Part shown: in pieces, positions 26,727 to 35,760 of the stretch
Numbering within the stretch: position 1 is the stretch's first letter
Layout: each line of letters starts with the position of its first letter
Source of the DNA: JBBDIK01 sp964640385
Lineage (GTDB): Bacteria > Actinomycetota > UBA4738 > JBBDHU01
Reading direction: 5' to 3'
DNA length: 50,086 bases
Assembly (NCBI GenBank): GCA_964640385.1
Contig: CAZXFL010000013.1
Span: forward strand, 1-50,086
Program-made: the position numbers and the translations under genes
Notes under the pieces: generated by a model
What the model was told of the DNA's origin: nothing
What the model saw: only the letters and a program-made list of their open reading frames with translations
Databases searched by the model: none

Positions 26727-27512
26727 TTACGTCGGCTGCTCGGACCAGAGATACTCTCGCACGGTCTCGTCACTCGCGTTGATCTGGGCCGCGCGCTTCG
26801 GTCCGAAGTATCGGAAGTGCCAGGGCTCGTAGTCGTAGCAGGTGATGTCCTCGGCCTTGCGCGGATAGCTCATCACGAAGCCGTACTCAGCCGCGTGTTC
26901 GGCCATCCACGCGCCCGCCGGAGTCTGCTCCCAGTCCTGGTCGACGTCGTCCGCGTCCTCGGAGCGGAAGTCGATCACCACGCCGAGCTGGTGTTCCGAG
27001 TGGCCGGGCCGAGCAGTCCGGGCCTGGGTCGCGTCGCGCCCGTAGAGCTTGACGCGCTCGTCGTAGAGGTCTTGCTGGGCCGCGTAGCTGCGGTAGGCGG
27101 CGACGATCCCGAGCGGGTTCCCCCCTTCCTCGGCGGCTTTGCGAAGCCGTTCGAGGTCCTTCAGGACGACCTTGCGCACCTCGAAGTCGCCCGCGAATCC
27201 GGCGTTAGATACCGGGTGCAGGTCGTCGGGCTCGTAGTCGGACGGGAGCGCGAAGTGCGTATCCACCAGGGTCTCGGGCCAGTCGTCGTAGGAGGTCAGC
27301 AGCGCGGTGTCCTCGCCCTTGCGGCAGTTCGCGAGCGGGCGGGCATCCGGCGATGGACCGCCCGTGGACGCCGTCGGCGTGGGCGTCCCCAGGATGGCTC
27401 CGGGGTCGGCGTCACGCGTCGCGACCATCTGAACGAGGATGACCACCGCGGTCACGATCGCCAGGGCCGCGACGAGGGCACGAGCCGGAACGGGCGACCG
27501 GCTGGGTGCCAC
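26727..27512 (-). CDS. D-alanyl-D-alanine carboxypeptidase, M15/VanY family
   Basis: The 261-residue product is anchored by one N-terminal membrane helix (about 10-31). After a Thr/Pro-rich spacer comes an M15B peptidase domain with AAYRSYAAQQDLY, the first zinc ligands in PGHSEHQLGVVIDF, and the last ligand in EPWHFRYFG. Such enzymes trim the terminal D-Ala of peptidoglycan stem peptides. The GTG at 27512 comes one base after the ribF stop, so translation is probably coupled. With the CapA-like gene it forms a small envelope pair between rpsO and ribF. Confidence 0.9.
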   Translation of the reverse strand: MAPSRSPVPARALVAALAIVTAVVILVQMVATRDADPGAILGTPTPTASTGGPSPDARPLANCRKGEDTALLTSYDDWPETLVDTHFALPSDYEPDDLHPVSNAGFAGDFEVRKVVLKDLERLRKAAEEGGNPLGIVAAYRSYAAQQDLYDERVKLYGRDATQARTARPGHSEHQLGVVIDFRSEDADDVDQDWEQTPAGAWMAEHAAEYGFVMSYPRKAEDITCYDYEPWHFRYFGPKRAAQINASDETVREYLWSEQPT

Positions 27513-27513
27513 G

Positions 27514-28443
27514 TCAGGCCGGAGGGACGATCGCCCGCGTTCGCTCGACGTCGTCGGCGATCTGTCGGACGAGCTCGTCCTCGGAGTCGAACTTCACCTC
27601 GTCGCGCAGCCTGGCCCAGAACTCCACGTCCATGTTCTGGCCGCGCAGGTCCCCGTCGAAGTCCAGGAGGAAGGATTCGATGTGCAGCGGCTCGGTCCCG
27701 AAGGTCGGGTTGGTTCCGACGTCGACCGCCGCGACGTGCGCGCCGCCGGTCACGATCCCGCGCCCCGCGTAGATCCCCCGACCAGGCAGGAGCAGCCGCG
27801 GCCACGTCCGAAGGTTCGCGGTCGGGAACCCGAGCCCGTGGCCACGTCCATGGCCCGTCACGACCTCGCCGTCCACGGCGAACCGCCGGCCGAGCGCCCG
27901 TTCGGGCCAGTCCAGATCGCCGGCGGCCACGGCCTCCCGGATCGACGACGACGACACCCGCTGCCCGTCGAGCTCGAGGAGGGGCAGGGTCTCAGCGGCG
28001 AAGCCTGCGGCGGTGCCGAGGTCCGCGAGCGTGTCGGGGGACCCCATCGCGCGATTGCCGAACGTGAAATTGGCACCGACCACCGTGTGACGCGCCCGGA
28101 GCCCGTCCGCCAGGATCCGGGACACGAATTCCTCGGCGCTGACGTTCGCGAACTCCTGGGTGAACTCGATCACCAGCATGACCTCGACCCCCAGCGCCTC
28201 GATCAGGTCCGCCTTCCGTTCGGTCGTCGTCAGCAGGCGCGGCTCCTTGCCCGGGGTAAGGATCTCGCGCGGATGGCGGTCGAACGTGACCGCGACCGGC
28301 GTCAGCCCTTCCTCGGAAGCCACGTCCACCGTCCGCCGGAGCAGTGTCTGATGCCCCAGATGCACGCCGTCGAAGAACCCGATCGTGACTGCGGAGCCGG
28401 CGGTGTCCAGTGGGAGGTCGGAGATGCCGCGCAACAGCTGCAT
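27514..28443 (-). CDS. ribF: Bifunctional riboflavin kinase / FAD synthetase
   Basis: RibF phosphorylates riboflavin to FMN and adenylates FMN to FAD. The 309-residue product has the N-terminal adenylyltransferase motif GFFDGVHLGHQ (22-32) with SSSSIREA near 160, and the C-terminal kinase domain with GHGLGFPTANL (about 205-215) and the catalytic Glu in LHIESFLLDFDGDLRG. No ribosome site precedes the ATG; TAGGCT (minus strand, 28452-28457) eight bases upstream may be a -10 box for a very short leader. ribF is normally next to truB; here an exported protein gene lies between them. Confidence 0.95.
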   Translation of the reverse strand: MQLLRGISDLPLDTAGSAVTIGFFDGVHLGHQTLLRRTVDVASEEGLTPVAVTFDRHPREILTPGKEPRLLTTTERKADLIEALGVEVMLVIEFTQEFANVSAEEFVSRILADGLRARHTVVGANFTFGNRAMGSPDTLADLGTAAGFAAETLPLLELDGQRVSSSSIREAVAAGDLDWPERALGRRFAVDGEVVTGHGRGHGLGFPTANLRTWPRLLLPGRGIYAGRGIVTGGAHVAAVDVGTNPTFGTEPLHIESFLLDFDGDLRGQNMDVEFWARLRDEVKFDSEDELVRQIADDVERTRAIVPPA

Positions 28444-28470
28444 GGTCCGGCAGCCTATCCGATGGGCGTT

Positions 28471-29949
28471 CTAGGGGATGCTCCTCTTCGTCTCGCAGTT
28501 CGCGGCACGGTCCCTGCCCGGGCCGCCGTTGCACTCGTCGTTGCCGGCCTCGCCGTTCAGGCGGTCGCGGCCCGCGCCGCCGAGGAGCTCGTCCTGGCCG
28601 TTGCCGCCGCACAGCCGGTCGTTCCCGCCACCGCCGCGCACCGTATCGTTGCCCCCGAGCGCGAGCATCGAATCCTGGCCGGCACCACCGGTCAGCGTGT
28701 CGACGCCGTTGGTACCGACCACGTCGACCCGAGTCCCTTGGCAGGTGACGAACTGGTACGCACCGACGTCGCAGCCGGGATCGGGACGGGGCACCCCGCG
28801 CTGATCCGTGTTCCCGCAGAGCGCGTCGTTGGCCGCTCCACGCGCATCGCTGCCCGCACCGATGGACACGGTTTCAGTCGGGCCGCCGTTGTCACCGAGG
28901 GCCCCGAGGTCCAGCATGCTGCTGCCGCTGAAGCTCGGGCATGCGCCAGGTGACTCCACCTGGTTGGTGCCCTCTGCCGTGAAGCCGCTCAGGGCCCCGA
29001 AGTTCCCGCACTCCCCGCTGATCGGGGATGAGTCCATCAGGACGTTGCGAACGACCAGGGGCCCTCCGTCGGCGTAGATGTGCCCCCCGGTTCCTGGGGA
29101 TGCGCCGCCCTCGTTCAACGCGAACGTGACGTTCTCCAGCGTGGAGTCGTCCTGCGTGTACAACCCGCCACCGAGATCGCCGACCGTCCCGAAACCGTTG
29201 CCCGCGATCGTCGAATCGCGCACCAGGAGCCGAGCGTAGTTCACGATGCCGTCGCCCACGGTGGTCGACTGGTTGTCGAAGACCAGGGAGCGGTGGATGT
29301 CGATATCGGTGTAGCCGGTGCTGAAGATCCCTCCCCCGCCGGTCGCGTCGTTTCCGCTGATGACCGAGTCTTCGATCAGGATGCGGTGGTATTGCTGGTA
29401 CATGGTGCCGCCCGAGAAGGCGAGTCCACCCCCACCGAACGCTCCGCTGTTGTTGCCGGTCACACTCACCCGCTGGAGCGTGAGATCGATCTCGGCGTCG
29501 GAGTAGATACCTCCTCCCGAAGTGCCCGAACCGCCGGTGATGGTGAGGTCGCGGAAGAAGGACGGGCCAGCCTGATGAACGTCGAATACGCGATCCCCCA
29601 TGCCTTGGATGATCGTCTGCGGCCCCTGACCCTGGATCGTCATGTCGACACGGAGATCCAGATCACCGGTCGCGTTGAGGTCCTCTGAGGCACCGGAGAG
29701 GGAAAGCAGGTGGGTACCCTCGCCCAGGACGATCGTGTCTCCCGCCGCCCCCTGTGGACACCCACCGAACGCGCTGTTGCTATAGATACCGTGGATCGCC
29801 TCACGCAGCGAGCACTCCGCGCCAGTGCCGTACTGATCCGCGAGGGTGTTGACGGAGAGTGTCGCGGCCGACGCCGGCACGGCGAACATGAGCGCCGACG
29901 CCACGAGAGCCAGGACGAAAGCGACGCGAGCGGGTGCCCTCGGCAACAT
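28471..29949 (-). CDS. Exported beta-helix protein with CSLREA motif and RTX repeats
   Basis: The 492-residue product has a signal peptide ending ASA (about 29) and immediately a CSLREAI motif (46-52), which marks a family of exported proteins. Next comes a right-handed parallel beta-helix region (about 75-330) with recurring ITGGSG, VISGN and STIAGNG rungs, a choice-of-anchor-Q-like segment (DNGGPTETVSIGAGSDARGAA to CDVGAYQF), and about six RTX nonapeptides (GGAGQDSMLALGGNDTVRGG onward). The ATG at 29949 is preferred because GGAGA lies eight bases upstream; the ATG seven codons earlier has none. It sits 27 bp before ribF and 46 bp after truB. A surface polysaccharide-binding or lyase-like role is possible but no active site is recognised. 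Confidence 0.85.
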   Translation of the reverse strand: MLPRAPARVAFVLALVASALMFAVPASAATLSVNTLADQYGTGAECSLREAIHGIYSNSAFGGCPQGAAGDTIVLGEGTHLLSLSGASEDLNATGDLDLRVDMTIQGQGPQTIIQGMGDRVFDVHQAGPSFFRDLTITGGSGTSGGGIYSDAEIDLTLQRVSVTGNNSGAFGGGGLAFSGGTMYQQYHRILIEDSVISGNDATGGGGIFSTGYTDIDIHRSLVFDNQSTTVGDGIVNYARLLVRDSTIAGNGFGTVGDLGGGLYTQDDSTLENVTFALNEGGASPGTGGHIYADGGPLVVRNVLMDSSPISGECGNFGALSGFTAEGTNQVESPGACPSFSGSSMLDLGALGDNGGPTETVSIGAGSDARGAANDALCGNTDQRGVPRPDPGCDVGAYQFVTCQGTRVDVVGTNGVDTLTGGAGQDSMLALGGNDTVRGGGGNDRLCGGNGQDELLGGAGRDRLNGEAGNDECNGGPGRDRAANCETKRSIP

Positions 29950-29995
29950 CAGGCGATTCTCCGCCTCCATGCGACCGCGCGCAAGGGTCGGTCTG

Positions 29996-30850
29996 CTAGG
30001 CGGAGGGGGCCAGGATCATCTCGGGCTTCGCCTTGGCGATGTCGTCCCGGTAGATGCCGATGAGCCTGCCGTCGGGTCCGTAGACGCCGTACGGTCCCTC
30101 GATGCCGGCCGGCCCGAGCGGCCGCCCGGAGCCGGCGGCCTCGGCTTCGTGTTCGTCCAGATCGAGGCGCGGCAGGTGCGCGACTGCCGCTTCGATCGGC
30201 AGCGGTGCGTCCAGTTCGTCGAGTACGCAGGCTTGCTCCAGACCGAACGGCCCCACGCGCGTGCGACGCAATCGAGTGAGGTGCGCCCCGCAGGCGAGCG
30301 TCCGCCCCACGTCGGCCGCCAGCGACCGGATATAGGTCCCCCCGCTGCACTCGACCACGAAGTCGAAGTCGCGGACCCCGTCGTAGGAGGTCACGTCGAA
30401 GCGATCGATCCGAACCGCTCGCGGAGCCGGGGCCACCTCGTCCCCACGCCGCGCCGCACGATACGCGGGCTCCCCATCGATCTTCACCGCGGAGTAGGCC
30501 GGCGGCACCTGCTGGATCGAACCGGTGAAGGTCGAGACGATGTCCAGGAGCCGTTCCTCGGTCACCGCCACGTCGTAGCGCGCCACGATCTGGCCGTCGG
30601 CGTCGAGCGTGTCGGTCTCCTCTCCCAGGCGCGCCGTGCCCTCGTAGGTCTTGTCGAGCCCGGAGAGGTAGCGCAGGAGACGGGTCCCTCGTCCGACGCA
30701 CACGACCAACAGGCCCGTGGCCATGGGGTCAAGCGTGCCTGCATGGCCGACCTTCCGGGTTCCCAGAGAGCGCCGGACCGCGTCGACCACGTCGTGCGAG
30801 GTCGGACCCTTCGGCTTGTCGATGAGCAGCAGGCCCTCCGGCGGACTCAC
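29996..30850 (-). CDS. truB: tRNA pseudouridine(55) synthase
   Basis: TruB makes pseudouridine 55 in the tRNA T-loop. The 284-residue product has the catalytic Asp41 in GHAGTLDPMATG, the YEGTARLGEETDTLDADG block, VPPAYSAVKIDGEPAYRAARRG and the FVVECSGGTYIRSLAADVG block, then a small C-terminal domain ending in PDGRLIGIYRDD. The GTG at 30850 overlaps the nrnA stop as GTGA and gives the usual N-terminus GLLLIDKPKGPTSH; the frame open further upstream overlaps nrnA and is not coding. Confidence 0.95.
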   Translation of the reverse strand: MSPPEGLLLIDKPKGPTSHDVVDAVRRSLGTRKVGHAGTLDPMATGLLVVCVGRGTRLLRYLSGLDKTYEGTARLGEETDTLDADGQIVARYDVAVTEERLLDIVSTFTGSIQQVPPAYSAVKIDGEPAYRAARRGDEVAPAPRAVRIDRFDVTSYDGVRDFDFVVECSGGTYIRSLAADVGRTLACGAHLTRLRRTRVGPFGLEQACVLDELDAPLPIEAAVAHLPRLDLDEHEAEAAGSGRPLGPAGIEGPYGVYGPDGRLIGIYRDDIAKAKPEMILAPSA

Positions 30851-31833
30851 GCCGACTTCGAAGCCTCGCGCAGGGCCGCCGTGAGTTCGCCGAGCGTCTC
30901 GTGTAGACCGGCCTTCCCCGTGTAGCCGGCCGCGAGGCGATGGCCGCCGCCGCCGAAGCTCTGAGCAACGGCCGATACGTCGGTCGATCCCCGGGAACGC
31001 AGGCTCACCTTGAAGCGCCCGTCCATCTGTTGCTTGATCACCGCCGCGACGTCGGACTCGCGCGCCGTGCGAACGATATCGATCATGTCGTCCGTCTCGG
31101 ACGGATGCACCTCGGCATCGGCGAGGTCCTCCCGCGTGAGGTAGGTCCACGCCAGGTCGGCCTCCGGGTCGAGGGTGATCCGGTGCAGCGCGGTCCCGAG
31201 CAGCTTGAGGTAGCCCACGGAATTGTCGTCGTAGAGCGCCTGGACCAGACGCGCGTGGTCGAAAGGCTGCGTACGGAGGTCGGCGGCCAGCCGCAGCGTG
31301 TCGGGGGTGACCGCCTGATACTGGAACCGGCCCGTATCGGTCACGAGTCCGGCGTAGAGGCACGTCGCCGAATCCGGGGTCAGTTCGCCGCCCATCGCCC
31401 GGATCAGCCGGGCGACCATCTCGCAGGTCGACGATGCGCTCGGGTCGATGACCGGGATCGTTCCGAGGCCATCGTTGCTGATGTGGTGGTCGATCCAGAT
31501 GACCTCCCGCGCATGCTGGACCCGGCCGACCAGGCTCCCGAGGCGATCCAGCGACGCGCTGTCACAGGTGACCATGAGGTCGGGCGCCTTGGGGAACGCC
31601 GACGGCGGCACCATGTCGTCGCCGCCGGGCAGCAGCGCCGCCCACTTCGGGGGCTCGAACGGGTCGTTGCCGAAGGAACAGATGGTGGTGACGCCACGAT
31701 CGCCCAGGAAGGACGCCAGCCCCAGCATCGAGCCGATTGCATCGGGGTCCGGGTTCATGTGACACGCCAGCGCAACGTCCGAGGCCGAGGACAGCACCTC
31801 GGCGGCGCGGCGCAGCCCCTCGTCAGACTCCAT
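30847..31833 (-). CDS. nrnA: DHH/DHHA1 nanoRNase / pAp phosphatase
   Basis: NrnA degrades very short RNAs and pAp, and related proteins cleave cyclic dinucleotide products such as pGpG. The 328-residue product has the DHH-family motifs NPDPDAIGS (27-35), VTCDSAS (88-94), the DHH triad at 115-117 and the DHHA1 glycine motif GGGGHRLAAG (about 295-304). It overlaps the rbfA end by 11 bp and the truB start by four. The rbfA-nrnA-truB order is widespread in Gram-positives. Confidence 0.94.
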   Translation of the reverse strand: MESDEGLRRAAEVLSSASDVALACHMNPDPDAIGSMLGLASFLGDRGVTTICSFGNDPFEPPKWAALLPGGDDMVPPSAFPKAPDLMVTCDSASLDRLGSLVGRVQHAREVIWIDHHISNDGLGTIPVIDPSASSTCEMVARLIRAMGGELTPDSATCLYAGLVTDTGRFQYQAVTPDTLRLAADLRTQPFDHARLVQALYDDNSVGYLKLLGTALHRITLDPEADLAWTYLTREDLADAEVHPSETDDMIDIVRTARESDVAAVIKQQMDGRFKVSLRSRGSTDVSAVAQSFGGGGHRLAAGYTGKAGLHETLGELTAALREASKSA

Positions 31834-32176
31834 CCGTTGCCCCTTCCTCGTCCTGCTTCAGCAGTTCGTCGACGCGGCCCAGGTTCTCGATCCCCAGGTC
31901 CTCGTGGAACTCGAGTTCCGGAGTGAACTTGAGTCGCACCTGCTGCCCGATCACTTGGCGGAGGCGCGAACGCGACGAGCGCAGACCAGCGCGCGAGCCG
32001 GCCTTGGCGCTGTCGTCGCCATAGACGGTGTACCAAACATGCGCCTTGCGCAGGTCCGGTGTGACGTCCACCCTGGTCACGGTGATGAATCCGATGCGCG
32101 GATCTTTGAGGCGGGGGATCTCCTCCGCGAGGACCTCGCGGAATCCCTCCGCGACCCGCGCCGTTCGTTCGCTCAT
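31823..32176 (-). CDS. rbfA: 30S ribosome-binding factor A
   Basis: RbfA is a late 16S rRNA maturation factor. The 117-residue product has the single KH-like domain with the family motifs RVAEGFREVLAEEI, DPRIGFITVTRVDVTPDLRKAHVWYTVYG and the C-terminal LKFTPELEFHEDLGIE. It starts 15 bp after infB and its end overlaps nrnA, consistent with one long translation-factor operon. Confidence 0.95.
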   Translation of the reverse strand: MSERTARVAEGFREVLAEEIPRLKDPRIGFITVTRVDVTPDLRKAHVWYTVYGDDSAKAGSRAGLRSSRSRLRQVIGQQVRLKFTPELEFHEDLGIENLGRVDELLKQDEEGATDGV

Positions 32177-32191
32177 GAGGGTCCCGCCGCC

Positions 32192-34303
32192 TTACAAGGA
32201 GCGGGCAACCTCGCGGATCTCGTAGGCCTCGATCACGTCGCCCTCCTTGACGTCCTGGAAGCGCTCGAGTCCGATGCCGCACTCGAAGCCTTCCTTGACC
32301 TCGCGCACGTCGTCCTTGAATCGCCGGAGGGTTTCGACCTTGCCGTCGTAGACGACGACGCCGTCGCGGATCAGTCGCGCCTTCGCACCACGCGTGATCG
32401 TCCCCGATGTGATGTAGCAGCCGGCGGCCATCCCGACCTTCGGCACCTTGAAGGTGGCACGGACCTCGGCACGACCCAGTTCGGCCTCCGTCTCCCCCGG
32501 CGTGAGCATCCCCGACAACGCCGCGCGGATATCGTCGAGCGCTTCGTAGATGACCCGGTACAGCCGCAGGTCAACGCCTTCCCGGGCGGACAGTGCCTTG
32601 GCCTTCGGCTCCGGCCTGACGTTGAACCCGATCACGATCGCGCCGGATGCGACGGCGAGCTGGATGTCGCTCTCGTTGATGGCGCCGACGCCGCGGTGTA
32701 CGACACGGACGCGAACCTCGTCCTGCGGGAGCTTCGTGAACTGGTCGGCCACGGCCTCGAGCGAGCCTTGCACGTCCGCCTTGAGGACGACGTTGAGTTC
32801 GGCGATCTCTGCCTCGCGCGTCGCGGCGATCAGATCGGCGAGCCCGACCGGCCGATGGGAAACGAGATCGGCCGCGCGGACACGCGTCTCGCGCTCCTGG
32901 GCCAGATGCCTCGCTTCGCGTTCGTCCGAAACCTCCCTGAAGTCGTCCCCCGCCTCGGGAACGGCAGTCCATCCCAGGACCTGCACCGGGCGGCTGGGAC
33001 CGGCATGCTCGACGGGCTGCCCGTTCTCGTCGAGCAGCGCCCGGACACGGCAGTAGGTCGTTCCACAGACCAGCGAATCGCCCGCCTCCAGCGTCCCCCG
33101 CTGGACGAGCACCGTCGCCACCGGGCCGCGCCCCTTGTCCAGGTGCGCTTCGATCACGGCGCCACGCGAGCGTCCCTCCGGTGCCGCCTTGAGGTCCTCG
33201 AGCTCGGCGACGATGACCACCGTCTCGAGCAGCTTGTCCAGGTTGTCGCCGGTCTTGGCCGACACGTCGACGAACTCCGCGGTCCCGCCCCACTCGACCG
33301 GGATCATCTCGTGCTCGGTGAGCTGCTGGCGCACGCGGGTCGGATCGGCGCCCTCCTTGTCGGTCTTGTTCACGGCCACGATGATCGGCACGCCAGCGGC
33401 CTTCGCGTGGTTGAGCGCCTCGAGCGTCTGCGGCATGACCCCGTCATCCGCGGCGACCACCAGGATCGCCACGTCGGTGATCTGCGCGCCCCGCGCCCGC
33501 ATCGCGGTGAACGCCTCGTGTCCGGGCGTGTCGATGAAGGTGATCACCTTGTCGTTCAGGTGCACCTGGTAGGCGCCGATGTGCTGGGTGATGCCGCCGA
33601 ACTCGCCGGCCACAACGTCGGTCGTCCTGATCGCGTCGAGCAGCAGCGTCTTGCCGTGGTCGACGTGGCCCATGACGGTCACCACCGGCGGCCGCGGTGC
33701 GAGCTCGCCCTCCTCGACCTGTTCCCCGGGTCCTCCGATGTCCTCCTCGACGCCGACCCACTCGACGCGGTAGCCCAGATCGGCGGCGACGAGTTCCATC
33801 GCTTCCTCGGTGAGCGACATCGTGGCGGTCACCATCTCGCCGAGGGCGAGGAGAACCTTGATGACGTCGGCGGGCGTGCGGCTGGTCTTGTCGGCGATCT
33901 CCTGCGCCGTCGCCCCGGGCGCGAGCCTCAGAACAGGCAGGAAGGCGGCATCCGACGGATCGGCTTCGGGCTCCGGTTCGGGTTCTACGACCTCGACGAC
34001 CTCGACTGCGGGGTCGGGTTCGGGAGCCGGCTTCGTCTTGGGCTTGGCGGCCCCCTTGGGCTTGGCGGCCGCCTTGGGCTTGGCCTTGGGCTTGGCCTTG
34101 CGCTTGGTTGCCGGTGCCTCGGTCGCGCCTTTGAGGGGCTTCGTGACCGGGACGGCCTTGCCGCCGGATGCACGCAAGCGCGGGACGGCCTCATCGGGGA
34201 CCGACGACGACGCCGTCCGCCCTTCGAGGCCCATCTCATCGAGCGCAGCGATGATCTCCTTGCTGCTGACGCTCAGTTCCTTCGCGAGTTCGTGGATCCT
34301 CAC
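32192..34303 (-). CDS. infB: Translation initiation factor IF-2
   Basis: IF-2 is the GTPase that places initiator tRNA on the 30S subunit. The 703-residue product has an N-terminal IF2_N helix (MRIHELAKELSVSSKEII), a Lys/Ala/Pro then Glu/Pro-rich linker (about 50-118), a second IF2_N module (about 120-185), and the G domain with GHVDHGKT (212-219), DTPGHEAF and NKTD. Domains II, III and IV follow. The linker is short, as expected for a compact actinobacterial form. The GTG at 34303 overlaps the ylxR stop as GTGA. Confidence 0.97.
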   Translation of the reverse strand: MRIHELAKELSVSSKEIIAALDEMGLEGRTASSSVPDEAVPRLRASGGKAVPVTKPLKGATEAPATKRKAKPKAKPKAAAKPKGAAKPKTKPAPEPDPAVEVVEVVEPEPEPEADPSDAAFLPVLRLAPGATAQEIADKTSRTPADVIKVLLALGEMVTATMSLTEEAMELVAADLGYRVEWVGVEEDIGGPGEQVEEGELAPRPPVVTVMGHVDHGKTLLLDAIRTTDVVAGEFGGITQHIGAYQVHLNDKVITFIDTPGHEAFTAMRARGAQITDVAILVVAADDGVMPQTLEALNHAKAAGVPIIVAVNKTDKEGADPTRVRQQLTEHEMIPVEWGGTAEFVDVSAKTGDNLDKLLETVVIVAELEDLKAAPEGRSRGAVIEAHLDKGRGPVATVLVQRGTLEAGDSLVCGTTYCRVRALLDENGQPVEHAGPSRPVQVLGWTAVPEAGDDFREVSDEREARHLAQERETRVRAADLVSHRPVGLADLIAATREAEIAELNVVLKADVQGSLEAVADQFTKLPQDEVRVRVVHRGVGAINESDIQLAVASGAIVIGFNVRPEPKAKALSAREGVDLRLYRVIYEALDDIRAALSGMLTPGETEAELGRAEVRATFKVPKVGMAAGCYITSGTITRGAKARLIRDGVVVYDGKVETLRRFKDDVREVKEGFECGIGLERFQDVKEGDVIEAYEIREVARSL

Positions 34304-34560
34304 GCGTGCACGATCCCTTCTATCTCCCGACGTAGCCTAGCCGCTTCCGCCTGACCCAGACTCACGCGCAGCGCCCCCGCGACCCTCCGGCCCTTGAACG
34401 CGTCCCGGATGCAGCCGGCGTCCGGATGGAGGTAGGCGCCGCGACCCGGCGCGTGCTCGGTCGGATCCGTCCGGATCGATCCGCCGTCCGCCACGAGCCG
34501 GATGAAGGCGCCCTTCGAGGCGACTCGGCGGCATCCCAGGCACATGCGCTCGGGTGCCAT
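34300..34560 (-). CDS. ylxR: YlxR family RNA-binding protein
   Basis: The 86-residue product has the DUF448 signature: CLGCRR (7-12), RLVADGGSIRTDP, GRGAYLHPDAGCI and a C-terminal helix. In Bacillus the homolog RnpM binds RNase P RNA and modulates the enzyme; elsewhere it affects transcription. It lies between nusA (6 bp gap) and infB (four-base overlap), its classic position. Confidence 0.94.
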   Translation of the reverse strand: MAPERMCLGCRRVASKGAFIRLVADGGSIRTDPTEHAPGRGAYLHPDAGCIRDAFKGRRVAGALRVSLGQAEAARLRREIEGIVHA

Positions 34561-34566
34561 GTCGCC

Positions 34567-35760
34567 TCAGGCCTCCCCGTTCCCCTCCTCCGACGGTGCG
34601 GCGGCCTCCCCGGGCTGCGCGGACTCCGCAGGCTCGACGGCTGACGGCTCAGGCCCCTCGGCCTGCTCCGCAGCCTCCGACACCTCGGGCTCCGGTGCAG
34701 CCGCCGGCTCGGACACCTCGGGCTCCGGTACTGCAGCAGCCGCGGCGGCGCCTCGCACCTCTTCCAAGTGCTGCGTCTCCGACCGGATGTCGATCCGCCA
34801 GCCCGTGAGCTTCGCGGCCAGGCGCGCGTTCTGCCCTTCCTTTCCGATCGACAGCGACAATTGATAGTCCGGCACGATCACGTTTGCCGTCTCGGTCGCC
34901 GTGTCGATGTGGACCTCCTTGACCTTCGCCGGCTGCAGCGCGCTCGCGACGAACGTCGGCAGATCGTCGCTCCAGGGAACGACATCGATCTTCTCGCCCT
35001 TCAGCTCGTTCACGACCATGCGCACGCGAGCGCCCTTCGGCCCCACGCATGCCCCGACGGGGTCGACCCCAGGCTCGTTCGAAGCAACGGCGACCTTGGA
35101 ACGGTGGCCGGGCTCGCGCGCGACACTCTTGATCTCGATGATGCCCTCTTCTACCTCGGGGACCTCTACCTCGAAGAGCTTGCGGAGCAGCCCCGGGTGA
35201 GTGCGCGACACGACGATCTGCGGACCCTTGCTCGTCCGGCGTACCTCGGTGATATAGGCCTTCAAGCGTTCGCCGTGCCGGTACGGCTCGGACGGAACCT
35301 GTTCCGCCTGCGGGAGCAGCGCCTCGACCTTGCCGAGGTCCAGGAGCGTGTATCGATGGGAGTCCTGCTGGATGATGCCGGTGACGATGTCGCCCTCGCG
35401 GCCCGCGAACTCCTCGTAGGTCATCTCGCGTTCGGCGTCGCGCAGCTTCTGGATGATGACCTGCTTCGCGACCTGTGCGCCGATGCGACCCTTGAACTCG
35501 TCGGTGACCGCCGTCGGCTCCTCGGAGACGACCTGGCCTTCTTCATCGAGCGTCTGGATCCAGACCTGCATCTCGCCGGTCTCCGCGTCCAGCTTCACGC
35601 GGACGTCGAACATCTCCTCGTCTAGGTCCTGGTGCTGCTGGTGGTACCAGGTCTTGTACGCGGAGGCCATCGCCTCCTCGAGACCACCGAGGATGATCTC
35701 GAAGGAGATGCCCTTCTCTCGCTCCAGCTCGCGGAGCGCCCCGATCAGCTCGGCGTTCAC
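34567..35760 (-). CDS. nusA: Transcription termination/antitermination protein NusA
   Basis: NusA binds RNA polymerase and RNA and affects pausing, termination and antitermination. The 397-residue product has the N-terminal polymerase-binding domain, an S1 domain (about 130-195, with REGDIVTGIIQQDSHRYTLLDLG) and two KH domains (with GACVGPKGARVRMVVNEL and LSLSIGKEGQNARLAAKLTGWRIDI), then an Ala/Pro/Glu-rich tail of about 60 residues. There are no C-terminal acidic repeats, as usual outside proteobacteria. The GTG at 35760 overlaps the rimP stop as GTGA. An intrinsic terminator lies in the operon leader, a plausible target for NusA feedback. Confidence 0.96.
   Translation of the reverse strand: MNAELIGALRELEREKGISFEIILGGLEEAMASAYKTWYHQQHQDLDEEMFDVRVKLDAETGEMQVWIQTLDEEGQVVSEEPTAVTDEFKGRIGAQVAKQVIIQKLRDAEREMTYEEFAGREGDIVTGIIQQDSHRYTLLDLGKVEALLPQAEQVPSEPYRHGERLKAYITEVRRTSKGPQIVVSRTHPGLLRKLFEVEVPEVEEGIIEIKSVAREPGHRSKVAVASNEPGVDPVGACVGPKGARVRMVVNELKGEKIDVVPWSDDLPTFVASALQPAKVKEVHIDTATETANVIVPDYQLSLSIGKEGQNARLAAKLTGWRIDIRSETQHLEEVRGAAAAAAVPEPEVSEPAAAPEPEVSEAAEQAEGPEPSAVEPAESAQPGEAAAPSEEGNGEA

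Noticed and set aside
31904..34354. 816-codon plus-strand open frame
   Set aside because: It is antisense to infB and rbfA and shows only His/Arg/Leu/Asp-rich shadow sequence.
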